From the NCBI GenBank assembly GCA_040509755.1, contig JBEVKF010000125.1, forward strand, positions 1 to 10,591: DNA of 10,591 nt, given 5' to 3'. Both the position numbers and the translations under genes were made by a program. Below are positions 1 to 5,750 of this stretch, piece by piece (the first letter of the stretch is position 1; every line of letters begins with the position of its first letter). Under the pieces are notes generated by a model. It was not told the origin of the DNA, searched no databases, and saw only the letters and a list, made by a program, of their open reading frames with translations. Origin of the DNA: JACVRW01 sp040509755. GTDB taxonomy: Bacteria; Actinomycetota; Thermoleophilia; Solirubrobacterales; Thermoleophilaceae.

Positions 1-322
1 GCAGCGTCCAGCCGACCGTGGCCCAGAACGGGGTGGAGCGCACGCCGAAGTGCCAGGCCAGCGGCGTTCGCGTGAAGGAGGCGAACAGCACCGCCGCGCC
101 GACGAACACGCCGTCCTGGAGCAGCGCCAGCACCAGCAGCGCGATCGCGCCGATGGTATCCGAGAGGCCCGCGATGAGGATCAGCGGCAGAACGGGCACC
201 GCGGCCACCGAGACCGCGAAGAACGATCCGATCAGCGCCACCGGCGCGTACCACGGCGGCCAGGCGGGGCGCGCCGCCGCCGGGAGCTCGGGCGGATCGG
301 GCAGCCGCCCGCGGCGCCTCAA
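1..322 (-). CDS. CPBP-like membrane protein, N-terminal part (truncated by window edge)
   Basis: I read 107 residues from a TTG start at 322-320; the gene runs off the left edge, so its C-terminal part is missing. A basic, proline-rich cytoplasmic N-terminus (MRRRGRLPDPPELP) is followed by WPPWYAPVAL, a hydrophobic segment at about 27-50, a second at about 57-82 (ending LLQDGVFVGAAVLFASF) and the start of a third after FGVRSTPFWATVGW. The WPPW, QDxxxVGAAxLFA and FGVR..FW pattern resembles the N-terminus of actinobacterial CPBP (CaaX/Abi-type) intramembrane proteases. The catalytic EExxxR and histidine motifs would lie outside the window, so the family call is inference. The TTG overlaps the TGA of the upstream methyltransferase (TTGA), which suggests translational coupling. 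No better start lies nearby: going upstream in this frame the next codons are CCG, GCT, GGT and CGC. Confidence 0.6.
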   Translation of the reverse strand, partial: MRRRGRLPDPPELPAAARPAWPPWYAPVALIGSFFAVSVAAVPVLPLILIAGLSDTIGAIALLVLALLQDGVFVGAAVLFASFTRTPLAWHFGVRSTPFWATVGWTL

Positions 323-1065
323 CGGAGCACCGCGATGAAATCGAGCGCGCGCTCCGGGTCGGAGGTCCTCAGCACAAAGTCGCGCGCAGAGATCGCCGGC
401 GTGAAGCGGTCGTAGAACGGCTTGGTCACCCTCAGAGCGGCGTGCACCTGATCCCAGCCCGCGCGCAGGGCCAGCTCGTGGGCGCGCAGCTTGCGCGCGT
501 GGAAGAGCCCGTAGACCTCGAAATCGTCGGCGACCTCACCGCAGAGCGCTCGAAACTGCTCGGCCCGGTACTCCCGCAGGTGCCACGGATTGTCTGACTT
601 CTCGGCTCCGGGGGGCGCGAGCGTGAGCAGGTTCGGGGTCGACACGTAGAGCGTGTCGCACATCCGCTTCAGGCGCGACAGGACGCCGGCGGGGTCGGCC
701 ACGTGCTCGATCGTCTGGAGAAACACGACGGCGTCGCAATCCTCCTCGTAGCGCTCGATCAGGTCGCGCTCAAAACGCACTCCCGGACGCGTGTACTTCG
801 CGCGGGCGTGCTCGTAGGCGTCCGGGTTGGCATCGACTCCGGTCACCTGCCGGGCGCGGCGCGCCAGCACCTCGGTGCCGTAGCCCTCGCCGCAGGCCAT
901 GTCAACCACGCGCAACCCGGCACAACGCTCGGCGATCCACTCGTAGACCGCGAGGTGGCGGCGAAACCAGTAGTTCTCGGCCGGCACGTCGGGAAGCGTG
1001 CGCTCACCGGTGAGCTCGAGGGCCGGCACCCCGTCGGGCTGGCCTTGCTGGACCGTCTCCCGCAT
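319..1065 (-). CDS. class I SAM-dependent methyltransferase
   Basis: A 248-aa protein with a Rossmann-fold methyltransferase core. Motif I is VDMACGEGYG (residues 54-63), the acidic residue that binds the ribose of SAM is D78 in VTGVDAN, and the post-core motif is FLQTIEHVADP (115-125). A conserved-looking NPWHLREY (159-166) follows. The N-terminal ELTGERTLPDVP..NYWFRRH (17-36) resembles a lead-in seen in bacterial methyltransferases near glycan and lipid genes. The substrate cannot be read from the sequence. The ATG at 1065 has no Shine-Dalgarno sequence, but TAAAAT at 1080-1075 sits 9 nt upstream, as expected for a leaderless or nearly leaderless mRNA. The stop overlaps the TTG of the downstream membrane gene, so the two are probably co-translated. 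The gene diverges from another methyltransferase that is not obviously its paralogue outside the SAM-binding core. Confidence 0.88.
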   Translation of the reverse strand: MRETVQQGQPDGVPALELTGERTLPDVPAENYWFRRHLAVYEWIAERCAGLRVVDMACGEGYGTEVLARRARQVTGVDANPDAYEHARAKYTRPGVRFERDLIERYEEDCDAVVFLQTIEHVADPAGVLSRLKRMCDTLYVSTPNLLTLAPPGAEKSDNPWHLREYRAEQFRALCGEVADDFEVYGLFHARKLRAHELALRAGWDQVHAALRVTKPFYDRFTPAISARDFVLRTSDPERALDFIAVLR

Positions 1066-1074
1066 GGGGCGCGC

Positions 1075-1080
1075 ATTTTA
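1075..1080 (-). promoter_or_regulatory. -10 box of the methyltransferase/CPBP unit
   Basis: TAAAAT on the minus strand fits the TANNNT -10 consensus closely. It lies 9 nt before the ATG at 1065, which puts the transcription start within a few bases of the start codon. No convincing -35 hexamer lies 17 bp upstream. The promoter role is inferred from sequence and position only. Confidence 0.5.
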
Positions 1081-1102
1081 GGAGGCGCTTCCCGCCAGGC
1101 AT

Positions 1103-1108
1103 TACGCT
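1103..1108 (+). promoter_or_regulatory. -10 box of the divergent methyltransferase
   Basis: TACGCT on the plus strand lies exactly 9 nt before the ATG at 1118, mirroring the divergent minus-strand box. AGGAGG at 1080-1085 looks like a Shine-Dalgarno sequence, but it is about 33 nt from the ATG, and this frame has no start codon between the TAG at 1079-1081 and 1118. A leaderless mRNA is therefore the more natural reading. Inference. Confidence 0.4.
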
Positions 1109-1117
1109 CCCCCGGCC

Positions 1118-2023
1118 ATGGCGACGCCGAAGACCATCCGCGACGCCAACGTCCGTTACCACGATCTGGCCGCCGGGCACTACGACTCGAAGTGGGGAAT
1201 CACCTACGACGACGTCGGGCAGGCGCAGGTGGTCGGAAAGCTCCGCAAGACGCTCGGGACCGAACTGGGGGTCTTCGACCGGGTACTCGAGATCGGTGCC
1301 GGCACCGGCTACTTCACGCTGAACCTGATGCGCGCCGGCGTGATCCGCGAGGCCGTGGCCACGGACATCTCGCCGGGAATGCTTCGCACGCTGTCGGACT
1401 CGGCATCCGAGCTCGGGCTGGCGGTGGAGACCCGCGTCTGCGAAGCCTCGGCGCTTCCGTTCGAGGACGCGTCCTTCGACCTCGTCTTCGGTCACGCCGT
1501 GCTGCATCACCTACCGGATCTCTCCGGGGCGTTTCGCGAGTTTCGCCGCGTCCTGCGCCCGGGCGCACTGGTGGCCTTCTGCGGCGAGCCATCGCGCTAC
1601 GGGGATCGCATCTCGGCCGTTCCCAAGCGCGGGGCGCTGGCGCTGGCGCCGCTCTGGCGCGGCCTGATGGGGGCCGGCGAGCGCCCGAACGGCGCCAACG
1701 GCGCGGGCGCCTCGGAGGAGGAGCGGCTCGAGCGAGTGGTCGACGTTCACGCGTTCACGCCCGCCGAGCTCGGCGGCCACGCCGCAGCGGCGGGACTCAC
1801 ATCGGTGCGGGTGGGCGGCGAGGAGCTGGCCGCGTCGCTGTTCGGTTGGGTCAATCGCACCCTCGAGGCGACCGCCGAGCCCTCCGAGGTCCCATGGGCG
1901 TGGCGCGTGTACGCCTACCGCGGCTACCTGTTGCTGCAACGGCTGGACGGTGCGCTGCTCGAGCCGCGGCTGCCCGCCGCGCTGTTCTACAACCTGCTGG
2001 TCTCCGCGCGAGCGCCTTCCTAG
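1118..2023 (+). CDS. class I SAM-dependent methyltransferase (Methyltransf_11-type)
   Basis: A 301-aa protein. Residues 14-34 (YHDLAAGHYDSKWGITYDD) form the usual N-terminal cap of UbiE/Methyltransf_11-like enzymes. Motif I is VLEIGAGTGYF (56-66), the ribose-binding acid is D83 in ATDIS, and CEASALPFEDASFDLVFGHAVLHHLPD (108-134) covers motifs II and III. FRRVLRPGALVAFCGEPS follows. The C-terminal 140 residues have no motif I recognise and include a Gly/Ala/Asn-rich stretch at about 185-200, probably a loop, then an aromatic-rich end (WAWRVYAYRGYLLLQ) that could bind a hydrophobic substrate or a membrane. The substrate is unknown. The stop overlaps that of the convergent membrane-protein gene in the sequence CTAG (2020-2023), so the two transcripts must overlap. 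The start is fixed by an in-frame stop at 1079-1081. Confidence 0.88.
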   Translation: MATPKTIRDANVRYHDLAAGHYDSKWGITYDDVGQAQVVGKLRKTLGTELGVFDRVLEIGAGTGYFTLNLMRAGVIREAVATDISPGMLRTLSDSASELGLAVETRVCEASALPFEDASFDLVFGHAVLHHLPDLSGAFREFRRVLRPGALVAFCGEPSRYGDRISAVPKRGALALAPLWRGLMGAGERPNGANGAGASEEERLERVVDVHAFTPAELGGHAAAAGLTSVRVGGEELAASLFGWVNRTLEATAEPSEVPWAWRVYAYRGYLLLQRLDGALLEPRLPAALFYNLLVSARAPS

Positions 2024-3261
2024 ACGTACGCGAGCGTGAGCGCCGGCGCGGCCGCCAGCGCGATCAGTAGCCAGTCGCGCGCGGTTGCCCGAAGCGTCTT
2101 CTTTGCTGGGGAAGGGGGTGCCTTGAACTCGGCCGACTCGGTCACCACCCAGGTGAGCACCGCGTCCAGGAACGGCACGGGCCGCTTTGGCACTCCTGTC
2201 AGCTTGTCCGCCAGCGTCCGTCCGGCCGCGGCCAGGCGGCCCTCCGCCGCCAGCTGATCGAGCACGGCGCCCGCCTCGATCGCGCCCGGCACGCGGCGAA
2301 ACTTGCCGAGCGCGCGCCGGGACACCTCGCGCAGCCCCTCGGCGCCCGCGGCGCCCCGTAGCCAGGTGGCGGTAAGGACGAGCAGGGCGGCCCGGGCGGC
2401 GCGCCGCAGCGCGGTGTCGAGGCCGAGCCCTCCGCCGAATGTGAATATGAACGCGCCGCCGGCGAGGATTGCGGCGAATACGAGGCCGGCTGGCAGTGGC
2501 TCGCGATCGGGCTGGGCGGCGATCCAGGCGACCGCCAGCCAGGCCGCGACCGCTGAAAGCAGCAACCATGAGGTGGAAGCGAGCAACAGGACGAACGCAA
2601 CGCCCGCCGCCAGCGCAACCGCCCGCGGGTCGAAGCGGCGCCAGTCTGCCGCCTCGGTCTCATGCGACTGACGTTCGGCACAATTATCGTGTTCAACGTC
2701 AGTCGCGTGCGCTGCCGTGCCGTCCCACAGGCGCAAACCGCGCCGGTAGACGAGCACCTGGACCGTGCTCGCGAACGCCGACCAGGCCAGCAGGCCGATC
2801 GCGGTGAGCACCAGGGCGTCCGCGGTGCCGACGTCGAGGCCGACCCGGCGGCCGAGGGCGTCGTAGGTCCCGGCGTAAGCATCCAGGCCGCCCGTGATCA
2901 CCCAGATGAAGAAGGCGGTCGTGGCGGTGTTGTGCACCAGCCTGATCGCGGCGCAGGCGAGTACCTGCGAGGGGGCGGCCCAGCCGCGCGCTTCGAGGCG
3001 GCCGAGCATCGGCGCGGTGGCGGCCTGGGTCAGCGGGATGCCGATCCGGGCGGGCCCAATGATCGCGACCGTCTCGAGCATCGCAGCCGCACTTGCTCCA
3101 AAGCCCAGCCGCGCACCGCGGCGCTCTGCCACTCGGGCGAGCGCCACTCCGCCCGCGAGGGCGAGCCAGAACCCCCCAGTGGGCGCCGCGCGCGCCGCCA
3201 GGAAGGAGACCACGGCGACGTGGGCTTGTCCGGAGGGCACGGCCTGTGCAGAGGTCGCCAT
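2020..3261 (-). CDS. multipass membrane protein of unknown function
   Basis: A 413-aa hydrophobic protein from the ATG at 3261. Likely membrane segments lie at about 30-42, 54-80, 97-123, 147-172, 214-249, 258-280 and 288-303, with one near the end (397-412). Between the fourth and fifth is a hydrophilic linker (about 175-210) encoded partly by an AT-rich palindrome. After the last central segment comes a roughly 90-residue Arg/Lys/Ala-rich soluble stretch, including REVSRRALGKFRRVPGA and LADKLTGVPKRPVPFLDAVLTWV. The order of helices followed by a basic cytosolic region faintly recalls ECF-type T components, but I see no diagnostic motif and do not assign it. A GTG at 3291 would add 10 residues. 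I prefer the ATG because TACGGT lies 6 nt before it. The gene follows the 108-aa protein on the same strand after 59 bp and converges with the plus-strand methyltransferase. Confidence 0.75.
   Translation of the reverse strand: MATSAQAVPSGQAHVAVVSFLAARAAPTGGFWLALAGGVALARVAERRGARLGFGASAAAMLETVAIIGPARIGIPLTQAATAPMLGRLEARGWAAPSQVLACAAIRLVHNTATTAFFIWVITGGLDAYAGTYDALGRRVGLDVGTADALVLTAIGLLAWSAFASTVQVLVYRRGLRLWDGTAAHATDVEHDNCAERQSHETEAADWRRFDPRAVALAAGVAFVLLLASTSWLLLSAVAAWLAVAWIAAQPDREPLPAGLVFAAILAGGAFIFTFGGGLGLDTALRRAARAALLVLTATWLRGAAGAEGLREVSRRALGKFRRVPGAIEAGAVLDQLAAEGRLAAAGRTLADKLTGVPKRPVPFLDAVLTWVVTESAEFKAPPSPAKKTLRATARDWLLIALAAAPALTLAYV
2661..2709. repeat. 49-bp AT-rich palindrome inside the membrane-protein gene
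   Basis: Arms at 2664-2675 (GCGACTGACGTT) and 2695-2706 (AACGTCAGTCGC) are perfect 12-bp inverted repeats. They extend to 15 bp with one mismatch (2661-2675 and 2695-2709). Inside the 19-nt spacer, CAC (2679-2681) and GTG (2689-2691) are symmetric about the same centre (2685), leaving an AATTATC apex. The element is in frame and encodes the linker around residues 184-201 of the host protein. As plus-strand RNA, three of the four unmatched positions become G-U pairs. As minus-strand RNA, which is the coding mRNA, they are A-C mismatches. Its nature is unknown: it could be a mobile palindrome, a protein-binding site or an antisense hairpin. Confidence 0.7.
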
Positions 3262-3267
3262 GCGGCG

Positions 3268-3273
3268 ACCGTA
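3268..3273 (-). promoter_or_regulatory. possible -10 box of the membrane-protein gene
   Basis: TACGGT on the minus strand matches TANNNT and ends 6 nt before the ATG at 3261, the spacing expected if transcription starts at the A of the start codon. It lies inside the short extension that a GTG start at 3291 would give, so it argues for the ATG. Weak on its own; it gains weight from similar boxes at other genes here. Confidence 0.3.
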
Positions 3274-3320
3274 GCGGGCGGCCGTGCCCACCAGTTGGAC
3301 TTCGCTATTCGGTTAGAGGA

Positions 3321-3647
3321 CTAGGATCCGTTGCCGGCGTAGCGCCGAATCGGGGACTCGGCAATGCGCCGGCCCAGATCCGCCACCTGCTCGTCGCTGA
3401 GACTCTCAGTCGGGAAGCCAGCATGCTCAAGCTCCTCGCGAACCGTCGAAACGCCCTCGATGAAATCGAGCTTGGCGCCCAGCTTGACCATCACAGACTT
3501 TGCATTCTCGTCTTCGATGGCCGCGCTACCGTCGGCTGCGGGCTTGAGGAGCCAGGACTTCACGGCTTCGGCCTCGGCGAACGTCAGCTCGAGCGTAATC
3601 GTGTGATCCAAGCCCTCGGGGAGACCGTTCGTCACCTCAATGGACAT
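3321..3647 (-). CDS. hypothetical 108-aa protein
   Basis: From the ATG at 3647 this encodes MSIEVTNGLPEG..., a small soluble acidic protein with no signal peptide or membrane segment. Residues about 14-37 (HTITLELTFAEAEAVKSWLL) look like a beta strand followed by an amphipathic helix. 41-73 is mostly helical, and EELEHAGFPTESLSDEQVADLGRRIAES (71-98) looks like two short helices. I recognise no family. The frame stays open far upstream into the photolyase gene, but that part lies antisense to or across photolyase codons and is not protein-like. Support for the gene is its position in an otherwise empty gap, an ordered-looking sequence and its match to the strand of both neighbours (59 bp after the photolyase stop, 59 bp before the membrane-protein ATG). 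No strong ribosome-binding site is visible; GATAGG lies upstream of the ATG, and TACGTT further up could be a -10 box. Confidence 0.65.
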   Translation of the reverse strand: MSIEVTNGLPEGLDHTITLELTFAEAEAVKSWLLKPAADGSAAIEDENAKSVMVKLGAKLDFIEGVSTVREELEHAGFPTESLSDEQVADLGRRIAESPIRRYAGNGS

Positions 3648-3706
3648 GAGGCGCCTATCGACAAACGTACGATGCGCCTTGAGCGCGCGCCAGGCCGGCT
3701 GGACGC

Positions 3707-5095
3707 TCACTGGACTCTGTAGCGCGCGAAAGCCTCTTGGCGAGCCTCTCGGTGGTCCACGATCGGCTTCGGGTAGTCCACGCCGATCACGCAGCCGGCG
3801 TCGCGCTGCACATCCTCCGGCATGGTCCACGGCTCGGCCAGCCAGCGGTCGGGGACCCCACGCAGCTCGGGGACGTAGTGCCGCACATAGACGCCGCCCG
3901 GGTCGTAGCGCTCCATGTGGCGAGCGGGGTTGTACATGCGCCGAAAGAACGGCTGCGGATCCACTCCCACCGACGCGATCCACTGCCAGTTGCCGTTGTT
4001 GTTGGCCTCGTCGCCGTCGATCAGGAGCCTCATGAACCAGCGCTCGCCGGCGCGCCAGTCGATGCCCAGGTCCTTCGTCAAGAATGAGCCGACCACCAGA
4101 CGCGCGCGGTTGTGCATGAAGCCCTCGCGCCGCAGCTGCCTCATCCCGGCGTCCACCAGCGGGTAGCCCGTCTGTCCGTCGCACCACGCCTGGAAGTGCT
4201 CCTCGTCGTCGTTCCAGGCGATCTCGCCGCGGTAGCGCGGCTGGAACTCGGCGCGCGCGTTGTCCGGGAAGTGGCGCAGCACGTGGTGGTGGAAGTCGCG
4301 CCAGCAGAGCTGGCGCCTGAACGCCTCCGCGCCCTGGCCGCGGGGCAGGCGCTCCTCGACCTCGCGCGCCGAGAGGCAGCCGAAGTGGAGATAGGCCGAA
4401 AGCCGGGAGGTCCTGTCGCGTCCCAGGGCGTCGTGGTTGTCGGTGTACTCGCGCACGCCGTCGCTCAGGAAGTCCGTCAGGCGCTCGCGGGCGCGACCCT
4501 CCCCGCCGGGTAGCGGATCCTCCACCTCCTGCTCGAGGCCGAGGCCGTCCAGCGACGGGATCCGCCCCCTGCCCAACCCGGGCGGCAACTTGCCGAGCGC
4601 CCGCGGCCGTCCGAGCACCTCGCGACGTGGCTGCTCGAGCCAGCTGCGATAGAAGGGGCTGAACACCGTGTAGGGCTTGCCCTTCTGCGTGGTCAGCGCG
4701 GTGAGGTCGTCAACGGCGTGCAGGCCCGGATGGGCATACGGCTCGACCCCCGCAGCCTTCAGCGCCCGCCAGACGCGCTCCATGCGCCGCCGCGCGAACG
4801 GGCCGGAGTCCGCGCTGAAGTGCAGGTCGCGCGCTCCGACCTCGCGGGCCAGCTCGACGAGCTCACGCTCAGGCGGGCCGTGGCGGATCACGAGATTGCC
4901 ATCGAGGCGCGCGCGCAGGTCGGCGAGGCATTCCAGCATGAACTGGGTGCGCGGCCCGGAGGCGTGACGACCGCCCAGGAGACGCTCGTCCAAGCAGAAG
5001 ACGGGCACGACGGTCGCACGCCGATCGAGCGCCGCGCGCAGCGCCGGGTGGTCGTGGAGGCGCAGATCGCGGGTGAACCAAACGATGGCGGTCAC
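3707..5095 (-). CDS. phr: deoxyribodipyrimidine photo-lyase (class I CPD photolyase)
   Basis: A 462-aa light-dependent DNA repair enzyme that splits cyclobutane pyrimidine dimers with reduced FAD. The N-terminal antenna domain opens with VWFTRDLRLHDHPAL (5-19). The FAD domain carries TSRLSAYLHFGCLS (229-242), CWRDFHHHVL (264-273), GYPLVDAGMRQL (310-321), MHNRAR (327-332) and DGDEANNNGNWQW (360-372). All three tryptophans of the photoreduction chain known from the E. coli enzyme (W306, W359, W382) have counterparts at W294, W347 and W370 with the same spacing, so it should be photoactive. Which second chromophore it uses cannot be told. The start is a GTG at 5095, directly before TAIVWFTRDLRL. 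The frame stays open upstream but there is antisense to the divergent LON gene and not protein-like. No clear -10 box or Shine-Dalgarno sequence supports the start. Confidence 0.95.
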   Translation of the reverse strand: MTAIVWFTRDLRLHDHPALRAALDRRATVVPVFCLDERLLGGRHASGPRTQFMLECLADLRARLDGNLVIRHGPPERELVELAREVGARDLHFSADSGPFARRRMERVWRALKAAGVEPYAHPGLHAVDDLTALTTQKGKPYTVFSPFYRSWLEQPRREVLGRPRALGKLPPGLGRGRIPSLDGLGLEQEVEDPLPGGEGRARERLTDFLSDGVREYTDNHDALGRDRTSRLSAYLHFGCLSAREVEERLPRGQGAEAFRRQLCWRDFHHHVLRHFPDNARAEFQPRYRGEIAWNDDEEHFQAWCDGQTGYPLVDAGMRQLRREGFMHNRARLVVGSFLTKDLGIDWRAGERWFMRLLIDGDEANNNGNWQWIASVGVDPQPFFRRMYNPARHMERYDPGGVYVRHYVPELRGVPDRWLAEPWTMPEDVQRDAGCVIGVDYPKPIVDHREARQEAFARYRVQ

Positions 5096-5115
5096 CCTGG
5101 TAGTACGGACGGCTC

Positions 5116-5121
5116 TAGCCT
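5116..5121 (+). promoter_or_regulatory. possible -10 box of the LON-domain gene
   Basis: TAGCCT matches TANNNT and ends 7 nt before the ATG at 5129, in the 33-bp gap between two divergent genes. No Shine-Dalgarno sequence precedes that ATG, which fits a leaderless mRNA. Inference. Confidence 0.3.
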
Positions 5122-5128
5122 TCGGACG

Positions 5129-5746
5129 ATGGGCCAGACGCTCGACCGCTTCCCGCTGTTCCCGCTCGGCCTCGTGCTCCTGCCGCATGAGCTGGTCCCG
5201 TTGCACATTTTCGAGGAGCGCTACAAGCTGATGATCGGCGAGTGCCTCGAGCGCGACAGCCAGTTCGGGATCGTCTGGCTCTCCGACGACGGCCTGAAGG
5301 AGGTCGGCTGCTGTGCGCGCGTCGGAGAGGTGCTCGAACGCTTCGAAGACGGGCGCGCCGACATTCTCGCCGAGGGCACCGATCCGTTTCGGTTGCTGCG
5401 CCGGATCGACGACATGCCATATCCGGCCGGCGAGATCGAGCTGCTCGGCGACGAGGAGGCGGGCGATTTCGGGGATGCTGCCGAGGCCGCGCGGCGCCGC
5501 TACTCGGATCTGATCCTCGAGGTGACCGAGGAGGCGCCCCCCGCGGAGGAGCTCGCCACCCTTGACGCCTACGCCATGGCGGCCACGCTCGATGTGGCCC
5601 TTGAAGCAAAGCAGCTGCTGCTCGAGCTGCGTTCCGAGCGCGGCCGCCTCGAGCAACTCGAGGGGCTGTTCTCAGAGGCGCTCAACCGCATCCGCCACGC
5701 CGAGCGAGCGGCCGAGCGCGCCAAGGGCAACGGCAACCTGAGTTAG
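5129..5746 (+). CDS. LON substrate-binding-domain protein (stand-alone)
   Basis: A 205-aa protein that opens with FPLFPLGLVLLPHELVPLHIFEERYKLMIGECLE (8-41). This is the hallmark of the N-terminal LON domain (ATP-dependent protease La, substrate-binding type, Pfam PF02190). IVWLSDDGLKEVGCCARVGEVLERFEDGRADILAEGTDPFRLL (48-90) continues it. The AAA+ and serine-lysine protease domains of Lon are absent. The remainder (about 115-205) is a helical, Glu/Ala/Arg-rich C-terminal region ending in basic residues. Stand-alone proteins of this kind are widespread, and their exact role is not settled; substrate or cofactor binding is a guess. Length is normal for the family. The frame is open further upstream, antisense to the photolyase, but the conserved FPLFPLG block sits right after the ATG at 5129. 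The stop is 4 bp from that of the convergent glutamyltransferase gene. Confidence 0.9.
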   Translation: MGQTLDRFPLFPLGLVLLPHELVPLHIFEERYKLMIGECLERDSQFGIVWLSDDGLKEVGCCARVGEVLERFEDGRADILAEGTDPFRLLRRIDDMPYPAGEIELLGDEEAGDFGDAAEAARRRYSDLILEVTEEAPPAEELATLDAYAMAATLDVALEAKQLLLELRSERGRLEQLEGLFSEALNRIRHAERAAERAKGNGNLS

Positions 5747-5750
5747 GTGG

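Noticed and set aside
1080..1085. AGGAGG as a ribosome-binding site for the methyltransferase at 1118
   Set aside because: It is about 33 nt from the ATG, and no start codon in that frame lies closer to it.
703..2070. 455-codon plus-strand open frame across both methyltransferase genes
   Set aside because: It is antisense to one methyltransferase and out of frame with the other. The product is Arg/Gly/Ala-rich with no domain pattern, typical of shadow frames in GC-rich DNA.
1511..2569. 352-codon minus-strand open frame overlapping the methyltransferase and membrane-protein genes
   Set aside because: Arginine-rich, low-complexity translation. The overlapping genes have clear motifs or membrane segments in their own frames.
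2661..2709. Palindrome as a parS, dif or CRISPR-type site
   Set aside because: It does not resemble the parS core (TTTCACGTGAAA), no repeat series is present, and it has no convincing match to a XerC/D dif site.
3648..4187. Upstream extension of the 108-aa protein's frame
   Set aside because: It overlaps photolyase codons in another frame and reads as basic low-complexity sequence. The ATG at 3647 falls just outside the photolyase gene.
4718..5128. N-terminal extension of the LON-domain frame
   Set aside because: It lies antisense to the photolyase and carries no LON sequence. The conserved block begins right after the ATG at 5129.
5096..5656. N-terminal extension of the photolyase frame
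   Set aside because: The frame is open but runs antisense to the LON-domain gene. Photolyase homology begins exactly after the GTG at 5095.
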